Assembly (NCBI RefSeq): GCF_030732095.1
Contig: NZ_JAVAMQ010000002.1
Location: forward strand, 1-64,000
From: Paracoccus spongiarum
GTDB taxonomy: Bacteria > Pseudomonadota > Alphaproteobacteria > Rhodobacterales > Rhodobacteraceae
Length of the DNA stretch: 64,000 nucleotides
Reading direction: 5' to 3'
How positions within the stretch are numbered: position 1 is the first letter of the stretch; every line of letters begins with the position of its first letter. Below, in pieces: positions 57,868 to 64,000 of the stretch. The notes beneath the pieces are model-generated. The model saw only the letters and a list, made by a program, of their open reading frames with translations. It was not told where the DNA came from and searched no databases. Position numbers and translations under genes: made by a program.

Positions 57868-59472
57868 ATCGGCGTGGATGACGCTGCCATTGCCACGCAC
57901 ACGTCCGGTCAACCCGACCCGGACTTTCATTCACTGGCCTATGATCCCGACACCCATGTTCTGATCTTCAAGGTGGCCGTGGCCACGGGCTTTGACGCGC
58001 CCCGCGCGTGGACGCTGGTTTCCGTGCGCCCGAACCGGGGCCGCGACTTCGGTATGCAGATCGTGGGACGGATCATGCGCGTGCATCCCTCCGTGCGGCC
58101 TATCCATGGGCAGGATGCGTTGTTGGACAGCGGCTATGTTCTGCTGACGGACCCGGACATGCAAGTTGGGCTGCAAGCGGCGGTGGACGAGTTGAAGGCG
58201 GTGCGCGAAAGCATCGAACTGATAACCGACAATCTGGACGTGTACGAGTTTGGCAATGCCGAGAAACAAGCCATCGCGTCGGATGTTCCAAAGCCGCCCT
58301 TCACACCCAAGCCACCGGAAAATGAAGCAGAGCGGCAAGAGCGCCTGACGAACCTGATCGAACAAGGCGTCGTCCGGGCAGATGTGCAGAACATGCCCGA
58401 CACGGAAAAGGACCGTGCCATTGTCGCGGGTGAGACGTGGCAGAGCATGAGCGACACGCCGCTCTTTGGCGATCTGCCGGAAAGCAAGAAGCCTGATACC
58501 GACAAGGGGCCGAGCAAGCCGAAACTCCGGCCCTATCCGCTGCGCAAGGACTTGGACTTGCCCAAGGCACTGGTCCGGGAACTGCCACCCGACCCGATGA
58601 AGCTGAACGATCTGGTGCAGGACATAGCGCGCGAGTTTTGCCGCTCTGCCGATATGCCCGGTCTGCTACAACGCAAGCTGACAAAGGCGCATCTCGACTT
58701 GCGCGACTTGTTCGCGTCTGAGTTACAGGAAACGGTGGACCTGCGCTTGCGACTGTCCAATGCGCGGGTGGCTGAGAAGGCGCAACTGGCCTTCAACTTC
58801 AATGACGCCATCGACCCACGCCTTTTGAAGCGCGCACTGGTGGAGGAACTGCGCGGCATCGTGGACGACAAAGGCATCGAAGCCGAGGAACGTGACCTGC
58901 GCCGCGCTATTGATCTGGCCGGGATGATGGAACCCGAGAAGCTGAAAGAGGCCATCAAGACCGCACAGGCCCGCAATGTGCGAACCGACACCAGCGAACC
59001 TGTACCAGAGCAATACTTCGGACCGGATGGGCTGAGTGAAGCTGAGAAGTCAGCCTACGGCGTGTTCCCGCATCGTCTGAACAAGGAAGAACAGGACTTC
59101 GCCGCGTTTCTGGACGCAGACAAGACAGGGACAGTTAAGTGGTGGATGCGAAACCCAGAGAATGAAACTTGGGCAACTCGCCTGATACTGCCGTCCGGGC
59201 ACCGGTTCTTTCCTGACTTCGTTGTGGGTGTCAGCGGTCGGACGACGCCAGACGCCATTGCATTGGTTGAGATCAAGGATGACGGCGAAACAGGGCGGCT
59301 ACAGTCAGACCGGAACGTGGAGAAAATCCGCGTCCAGCATCGCGAATATCGGAATGTCTTCTGGACTTACCGTTCTGACGGCACGTGGATACGCGCGCGC
59401 TATGCGGAAGGGCTGCACAAGATCGTTCCCAATGACCGCTTTGACGTTAAGGAACTTGTCTACCTCGGATAA
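57868..59472 (+). pseudogene. Helicase-nuclease C-terminal fragment (restriction/defence-like)
   Basis: An open frame of about 535 residues starts exactly at the IS21 right end and lacks a natural start. It begins in the second helicase domain with motif V (VATGFDAPRAWTLVSV) and motif VI (MQIVGRIMRVHP) of superfamily 2. A long helical region (residues about 200-400) follows, and the C-terminus has HRFFPDFVVGV ... IALVEIKDDGE, a PD-(D/E)xK nuclease-like pattern. Type III restriction Res subunits and several phage-defence proteins share this build. The lost N-terminus would hold the ATP-binding Walker A domain, so the fragment should be inactive. No methyltransferase is nearby. Confidence 0.72.
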
Positions 59473-59788
59473 GCTATCAGTCAGAAAAATATGACGATTT
59501 TTTCCGTGGTCCCATCTACACATCGCCATGGGCCAACTTCCCCCATACCCCACCCGCGCGGGCAGGGATACGCCCCGCCTCGCGACCCAGCTTCACCATC
59601 GGACGGAAGAAGACGCCGGGTGTCAGCAGCCGCACCACCGATAGAGCGGACGAAGCGTCGCGTCGTGACCCGCCGCCACTATTGGACGAAGGGAAAGCCA
59701 AGGCGGCATTCGGGCCACCTATAGGACGACAGGAAGGCCACCTGAGCGGCACCCGGCGGTTGACAGAAACACAACCAAGACAGCATAA
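59473..59788. other. Gene-free stretch with imperfect direct repeats
   Basis: No open frame with coding character is seen here. Near 59627-59740 three imperfect direct repeats appear: around 59630 (gatagagcggacgaag), 59676 (ccactattggacgaaggg) and 59715 (ccacctataggacgacagg), the latter two 39 bases apart. They sit close to the right end of the element and could be protein-binding sites for excision or remnants of an origin. Confidence 0.35.
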
Positions 59789-59811
59789 GTGTGACACGAA
59801 GTGCGACACAC
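59789..59811 (+). repeat. Right copy of the 23-base repeat near attR
   Basis: This matches 54700-54722 at 21 of 23 positions and lies 59 bases inside attR. The two copies, in the same orientation, flank the integrated element just inside its att sites. Confidence 0.65.
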
Positions 59812-59840
59812 AACTCAACCTCGCACTCGATTTTTCAAGC

Positions 59841-59866
59841 CTACCAGTGGCTTAGAAAAATGGTAG
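59841..59866. repeat. Inverted repeat next to attR
   Basis: The pair ctacca / tggtag, separated by 14 bases, ends four bases before the attR core. It could be a core-type integrase site or an accessory-protein site. Confidence 0.35.
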
Positions 59867-59870
59867 CGAG

Positions 59871-59887
59871 TCCGGTACCCGCCTCCA
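59871..59887 (+). repeat. attR: 17-base core
   Basis: An exact copy of the last 17 bases of tRNA-Cys (tccggtacccgcctcca) without any tRNA around it. It marks the right boundary of the element. Confidence 0.88.
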
Positions 59888-60269
59888 ATTCCTCCACCCA
59901 TCGCCGGTTCGCCGCCAGCTTTCGCGGGACATGGGCATTGATGTGAAGCGCGAGGGTGGTCGTGGCGATGGGTCGCGGCAAGGCGCGCGAGGGCCTTGCA
60001 CGCGTCGCGGCGGACGGCTGCGCACGTTCCCGCGAGATGCGGGATGCAGATGAGCCGCTGGCGCGATCCGTCCTCGCCTGCTGTCCAGAGGCATTTTGCC
60101 GCGTCCTTCCGATGGCTCGCCCCTCAACCCGGCCAAGCCGCGACGCCCTGCGCCTCTTGCCGTGGCGGCGGTCCGGACTGCACGGTGCAAGAGGCGCAGC
60201 GGGGGAATGCGCTGGCCGGACGGCGGTGACGGTCGCGCTGCGGCATCGGCACGCAGGCCGGCGTGACGC
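59888..60269. other. Gene-free flank with an inverted repeat
   Basis: No convincing gene is seen in this 380-base stretch just outside attR; several open frames overlap without coding character. It holds an inverted repeat, tgcgcctcttgc at 60149-60160 and its complement gcaagaggcgca at 60187-60198, with cgtg / cacg continuing the stem after a two-base bulge. The base composition is GC-rich like the chromosome. Confidence 0.4.
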
Positions 60270-60887
60270 TTGCGACGGGCCGAGGAGGCTTCGGACCGTG
60301 CCAGCGGTCCGGGGCTTGCCGGTCGCGCCCGGAATGCCCCGATCATTCGAGTCCTGCGCAATCGCCTTGTGCGTCCGTCCTGCATCGCGGAGACGCCCCG
60401 CCTCGGCGCGCGCGCGGGCGACGCGTTCGGGCTTGCTTGCCGTCCAATCGAGCTGCCGCCGGTGTCTGTCCGGGAAATGGCGGCCCGGATCGAAAATCAT
60501 GCCATCAATCAGGATTTCGCCCCCGCCGACGGTTTCGATCTCGATCTCCGCGTGCCGTGCACACTCAGAAAGGGGGGGCCGTGGCTGCGCCACCCCTGGA
60601 CTTCTTCAAGATCGACATGCAGCAGCGCTGCCCCAGCCGCCCGGCAGATCGTCTCGAGCGGCGCCAGCGCATCCGGGACATACTGGCTGCCACGATCCGG
60701 CGCGATTTCCAGAAAGACCCTCTCGCTGACGAGATCGTCGCGGTTTTCCTCGGCGTGGCGTCGAATGACAGCGCTGATAGCGGATGGTGCGGCTTACCTT
60801 TGCGGCCTCGTCGATGTCGTCCGGCAAGGTCGTGAAGCGGGCCCATGGAACCGGCAGCGTCCAGTAGAAACCGACGGCTTTGCGCAT
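60270..60887 (-). pseudogene. Frameshifted protein with recombinase-like C-terminus
   Basis: Three minus-strand frames join into one protein. It starts at the ATG at 60887 (RKAVGFYWTLPVPWARFTTL, then DDIDEAAKVSRTIRYQR), shifts frame near 60790 into HAEENRDDLVSERVFLEIAP and LLHVDLEEVQGWRSHGPP, and shifts again at a run of G/C at about 60573-60580 into ILIDGMIFDPGRHFPD and KAIAQDSNDRGIPGATGKPR. The last part resembles the helix-turn-helix tail of large serine recombinases (AIAxxLNxRGIP). Two frameshifts make it non-functional. It is divergent from the operon remnant at 60992, with 104 bases between. Confidence 0.6.
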
Positions 60888-61039
60888 GGATTGCCGATCC
60901 TCCGACCCGAACCGAACCGGAAAATCCCGAGCGATCCGCGCGCGCACCGATTCCGTCCCATCCATAAACCACCAAAGCAAAGGAGACCGAGATGATCCAG
61001 TCCGATGTCAGGCCGGCCGCCGCCGCGCTGCTGGCCGCC

Positions 61040-61075
61040 GTGATCGAGGCCGTGATCGAGGCCGTGATCGAGGCC
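61040..61075 (+). repeat. Three tandem copies of a 12-base unit
   Basis: gtgatcgaggcc is repeated three times exactly, adding VIEA repeats near the N-terminus of the broken phosphatase frame. It keeps the frame and probably arose by slippage. Confidence 0.9.
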
Positions 61076-62440
61076 GGCGCCATGATCCGCGCCGAGTTCC
61101 ATCGCAGCGGCGGGCCGCGTGGCGGCTGGGCGACGGCGCCGATCGACATCGCGGTTGATGCCGTTCTGAATGCCAGCCTGCGCGCCCTGCTTCCCTGCGC
61201 CTTCGTCCAGAAATCAGCCATGTCACCCCCGGCCGCCGACAATGTCTGGGTGGTAGCCCCGCGGGACGGCACCCGCGGCTTCCTGGCCAGGCGTCGGGGC
61301 TCGGCGGTGTCGGTCGCGCTGCTGCGCGATTGCCGGTCCATCCTCGGCGTCGTCTTTGCGCCGGTCGGTCCGGACAATCGCGGCGACCTGATCGCCCGGG
61401 CCGAGGGCGCCACGCTGACCCGCGACGATCAGGCCATACAGCGCGGTGCTGCGGGCGAGCCGGCGGTGGTCGCGATGAACGCCGATGCCGCGAACTACGC
61501 CGCGCAAAATCACGAGACCCTGCCCGGAATCCGCATCCGCGCGCTGCCCAGCCCGGCCTGTCGCCCGGCGCTGGCGGCGGTGGCCGAGGTGGATGCCGCG
61601 GTCAGCCTGACGCGTGGCCTTGAACACTAGGACATCGCTGGGGCCACGCGCTGCTGATCGGCGCCGGCTGCACGCTGGTCGATCTGGCAGGGCGTCCGGT
61701 CAATTACCAGAGGCCCGGCCTCGACGGCTGCATCGGCGGACCGGCTGATCTGGTGACGCGCCTTGTCGCGCTGAAGCCGCAGGCGGGGCGGGCGGCGGCG
61801 CGCGACAGCGCGCGGCCCCGTCGCCGCAGCGCAGACGCGCAGCGTCTGGTGCGGGCGCAGGGTTGCCTTCCGGGCCAGCTTGCCGGCAACGCGCTGGGTT
61901 CGGCCTTCGAGTTCCGGTCGGCCGCCGACATGGCCCGCAGCCCCCCCCCCGGGGCAGGGCCCGGCTGACCGATGGCGGCTCGTGAGACCTGATCGCCCGG
62001 CAGGCCGCCGATGACAGCAAGATGGCGCTGGCGCTGGCCCGTGCGATCGCGTCGGAGGGCGGCTGCGATGCCGCAACGGTGGGCGAAGCCTAGTTGCGCC
62101 GGGGGCGCTCGCGGCCCTTCGACATCGGGGGACGACGTGCGATCGTATCCGGACGATCGACGAGGGTCGTCAGGCCCGGTCGGACAGCCAGTCGAACGGC
62201 GCCCTGATGCGGGTCAGCCCGATCGGACTCCTTGCCGTCGGCGATCCGGCGCAGGCCGTCCGCGATCGGCTGACGCTCGCCCGCTCCGCGGCGCCCGGCG
62301 ATTTTCAGCGCCAGCTGGGCTGGGTGCTGACCGCCCTGCAGAACGCGTTCCTTCACCTGCTGGCCGGAACGCCGCTTGCCGACGCGGTCTCGACCACCGT
62401 TGCGCGGGCGGACACCGACACGAACGGGGCGATCTGCCGG

Positions 62441-62460
62441 GCGCTGCTGGGCGCTGCTGG
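62441..62460 (+). repeat. 10-base tandem duplication that breaks the glycohydrolase frame
   Basis: gcgctgctgg occurs twice in direct succession. Removing one copy joins TNGAICRALLG to DCQGREAIARQWRNTVL in one frame and gives a normal C-terminus, so the duplication is the lesion. Confidence 0.9.
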
Positions 62461-62717
62461 GCGACTGCCAAGGCCGCGAGGCGATCGCGCGGCAGTGGCG
62501 CAACACCGTGCTGACGTGCCGGCCGGTGAACGCCTTCGGGGTCAAGCACCCCCGGCCGCAGGAATACTGGCCCGCCGCCACGCTGGAACTGGCCGAGGCC
62601 TTCATTGTCGCGGCCGAGAGAGACGCGGCCTGAGCGCCGGACCTGCCCGATACCACCGCCCGCGCGCCGTCTGGCGCCGGGCTCATCACAGCCAAGCTGA
62701 CAGAAAGCGATCGCGCG

Positions 62718-63218
62718 ATGCATGACATCCCTGATGCCGATGCCTATGGCGCGGTCATTTTCTGCGCCAGGGTCTGGGTTCTCCCGCGCGAATCGGCCGA
62801 CCATTTCGGCGGCTGCGTCTGGACGTTCCCGAAAGGGAAGCCCCGTGCCGGGGAAAGCCCGGCCGGGACGGCGGCCGGCAGTGCCTTGGACAAAACCGGC
62901 TATCGCGTCGACCTTCTGGACGTGATCCGGGGCGTGTTTGCGGGCACAGCCTCGTCCTCGGCCTCCGTTCTGGCGGGCGCGCGGGGCAAGCAGCGCCAGA
63001 CCACGCTCGAGACCGCATCGACGCGCTGGGTCCGTGTCGAGGAGGTCAAGGAGCATATTGCGCAGACCAGAGTGCGCGAGGGACGCGAACGTGACCTTGC
63101 GAATCTCCGCGCGGCCGGCGACCTGCACGCGCACATGCCTTGGGATCGGCGACCGGCAAGGAGGACTGAAACGCAAGGCCCCTGCCGCGCAAGCGGGCGA
63201 CCATCAGGCGGGAGATGA
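62718..63218 (+). CDS. Nudix-like protein with degenerate catalytic box
   Basis: A 166-residue frame. GGCVWTFPKGKPRAGESPAG is a Nudix fold signature, but the catalytic REUxEExGU helix is replaced by GSALDKTGYRV, losing the metal-binding glutamates. WVRVEEVKEHIAQTRVREGR and ERDLANLRAAG fit the end of the Nudix family. The middle (residues about 75-100) is of low quality and may hold a compensated frameshift. Nudix enzymes of this kind hydrolyse ADP-ribose or NADH, which would suit the glycohydrolase just upstream. It overlaps the next gene by ATGA. Confidence 0.55.
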   Translation: MHDIPDADAYGAVIFCARVWVLPRESADHFGGCVWTFPKGKPRAGESPAGTAAGSALDKTGYRVDLLDVIRGVFAGTASSSASVLAGARGKQRQTTLETASTRWVRVEEVKEHIAQTRVREGRERDLANLRAAGDLHAHMPWDRRPARRTETQGPCRASGRPSGGR

Positions 63219-63658
63219 CCTTCGACGATGCCGCAATGGCCCGGATCCGCAGGGGCTATCTGCCGATGGTCATGGAGCGCTAATGGTTCGCCTGGTATGA
63301 GGCGCAAGTTCTGCACCTGCACTGCGGATGGCCGGGCTGGGGCATCTGTCAGGTCCGCTTCCGCAAGGAGGCCGCAGGATGGCGGGCGGTGTCAGCGACA
63401 GTCAACCGCGACCCCAGGCATTTCTGCAAGACCGATGACGACAGTGATCGTCGCATGATCGCCGAGGTCATCGAGATGTTCATGGTCAGCGGCCCGGCCG
63501 TTCCGCCGACCGACCCGCTGCTGGCGCTGCTGACGCAGGCCGCCAAGACGACCTATCTCGGCTCGCCGAAGGTGGTCTCGGACCCGATCCAGCAGATCCT
63601 CCCGGCATCCGTGGCGTATGTCAGGCAGGAGGCTGCTTCACCGCCGTCCGGGGTCTGA
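63215..63658 (+). pseudogene. Unrecognised protein with an in-frame stop
   Basis: The frame begins at an ATG overlapping the Nudix stop (ATGA), reads ARIRRGYLPMVMER, stops at TAA (63281-63283), and then goes on without interruption through WFAWYEAQVLHLHCGWPGWG, DRRMIAEVIEMFMVSG and YLGSPKVVSDPIQQILP. A single nonsense change explains the break. The intact protein would be about 147 residues. I do not recognise the family. The overlap with the Nudix gene shows that these once formed a translated operon. Confidence 0.55.
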
Positions 63659-64000
63659 TCCGGGATCTCGCCCGGAGGATGGCCGAGGGTGACGACCATG
63701 TGCGGATGGCCGGGTGGCACACGCCCCAGGGCCTCGGCAAGGCACTCTTGCCGTCCATGGGCGTTCGGGACGATGACGGCTTCGCCGACGATCCCGGCTA
63801 ATTCCTGTCCGAGCCTTTCATGGCCCTGCTTCTCGCCGCCCCGAGAATACTGCAGGATGGCGCACACCACCCGGCGGCAGACCGGGATACGCATGTCCGG
63901 GACCAGCTGACCGAACTTCATCAATGGGCCGTTCAGGTTTTCCTCGGAACCGACAGGATCCTGCACCCGAATCTCACGCCGCAGGATTTCCGGTGGCGTC
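63611..64000 (+). pseudogene. Possible coding remnant at the right edge
   Basis: A plus-strand frame reads TAVRGLIRDLARRMAEGDDH, then RDDDGFADDPG, a stop TAA near 63798, and FLSEPFMALLLAAPRILQDG to the edge. Codon choice is GC-rich and the residues look protein-like, so it may be a shifted continuation of the preceding gene or another broken gene. An open minus-strand frame (63553 to the edge) covers the same bases, and I cannot settle which is real. Confidence 0.3.

Larger units (their letters stand above)
54644..59887 (+). mobile_element. Integrated element at tRNA-Cys (5.2 kb, decayed)
   Basis: The boundaries are the two 17-base att copies. Between them are a tyrosine integrase just inside the left end, a truncated minus-strand gene, an IS21-family remnant and the C-terminal part of a helicase-nuclease. 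The base composition is visibly less GC-rich than the flanks, most clearly in the integrase. No excisionase, replication or conjugation gene was recognised, so it is a genomic islet rather than an autonomous ICE or prophage, and has likely lost much of its original length. Confidence 0.8.
60992..62633 (+). pseudogene. Fused CysQ/inositol-monophosphatase and ADP-ribosylglycohydrolase, broken
   Basis: The first part (to about 61800) reads as a CysQ/IMPase-type phosphatase: VWVVAPRDGTRGFLARR where DPIDGT is expected, then GIRIRALPSPACRPALA and, after a stop TAG at 61628 and a one-base shift near 61641, GHALLIGAGCTLVDLAGRP. Without any new start, the frame runs on into an ADP-ribosylglycohydrolase: VRAQGCLPGQLAGNALGS, DDSKMALALARAIAS, SNGALMRVSPIGLLAVGDPA, and the metal motif DTDTNGAI, ending LAEAFIVAAERDAA. 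Further lesions are a 10-C run at 61941, stops at 61983 and 62091, a frameshift near 62130-62185, and a 10-base duplication at 62441. The ancestral protein was bifunctional, about 540 residues. Confidence 0.72.

Noticed and set aside
59491-59724. A 77-residue plus-strand protein after the helicase fragment
   Set aside because: It is Arg/Pro-rich, has no ribosome binding site, and overlaps the direct repeats.
59871-59900. 3' end of a second tRNA or of tmRNA
   Set aside because: Only the last 17 bases match tRNA-Cys and no acceptor, D-arm or anticodon arm precedes them; this is the att copy.
63553-63966. A minus-strand gene at the right edge
   Set aside because: The frame is open to the edge, but a plus-strand frame over the same bases reads equally well and continues the direction of the decayed operon; neither can be proven.

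Overview
The window is GC-rich chromosomal DNA from an alphaproteobacterium of the Rhodobacterales, most likely Paracoccus or a close relative. This is inferred from the gene set rather than from a database search. The markers are a 50-residue aa3-type cytochrome c oxidase subunit IV, two ethylmalonyl-CoA pathway enzymes (a methylsuccinyl-CoA dehydrogenase-type protein and L-malyl-CoA/beta-methylmalyl-CoA lyase), a Hint-domain protein, DUF1491, a TIGR02186-type protein and the block pdxJ-acpS-lepB-rnc-era. No rRNA operon or CRISPR array was seen.

Positions 1-54,600 are mostly ordinary chromosome. From the left: a DUF465 protein, a TrmN6-like methyltransferase, a DUF2007 protein and polyprenyl diphosphate synthase; two divergent Amt ammonium channels; a class A penicillin-binding protein; a secreted RTX protein with its type I ABC exporter and adaptor, with mlaC/mlaA lying between on the other strand; a short-chain fatty acid transporter; RNase R, ElaA-like GNAT, DapE and a TSUP exporter; methylsuccinyl-CoA dehydrogenase; RecO, a VOC protein, RarD, a Hint protein, DUF1491, Era, RNase III, LepB, AcpS, PdxJ, IspE, a TPR protein and ETF-ubiquinone oxidoreductase, nearly all on the minus strand; GreA; AzlCD; cytochrome oxidase subunit IV; an MBL hydrolase; a DmdC-type acyl-CoA dehydrogenase; TsaC/Sua5; a D-amino-acid transaminase; malyl-CoA lyase; a second TSUP exporter; SurE, Pcm and an NlpD-like protein; and a minus-strand trio of Pcm-like protein, TolC and a PopZ-like protein. 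The RTX protein, its exporter and TolC can together form a type I secretion route. The acyl-CoA dehydrogenases, ETF-QO, malyl-CoA lyase and fatty acid transporter fit acetate, propionate or fatty acid assimilation.

At 54,587 a tRNA-Cys gene marks the start of an accessory region. A tyrosine integrase follows it, and the last 17 bases of the tRNA are repeated exactly at 59,871-59,887, so 54,644-59,887 reads as a 5.2 kb integrated element. Near each end, just inside the att repeats, is a copy of a 23-base direct repeat, probably integrase arm sites. The cargo is wrecked: an internally deleted IS21-family element has cut into a minus-strand gene and into a helicase with a PD-(D/E)xK-type C-terminus that resembles a restriction or defence protein.

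From 59,888 to the right edge the DNA is GC-rich but full of broken genes: a frameshifted minus-strand protein with a recombinase-like C-terminus, and a plus-strand operon remnant encoding an inositol-monophosphatase/CysQ-like domain joined in one protein to an ADP-ribosylglycohydrolase, a Nudix-like protein with a lost catalytic box, and an unrecognised protein with an in-frame stop. The lesions (nonsense codons at likely Trp positions, homopolymer shifts, a 10-base tandem duplication) are readable. Intact relatives of this fused phosphatase/ADP-ribosylglycohydrolase plus Nudix operon would be the most interesting system to look for.
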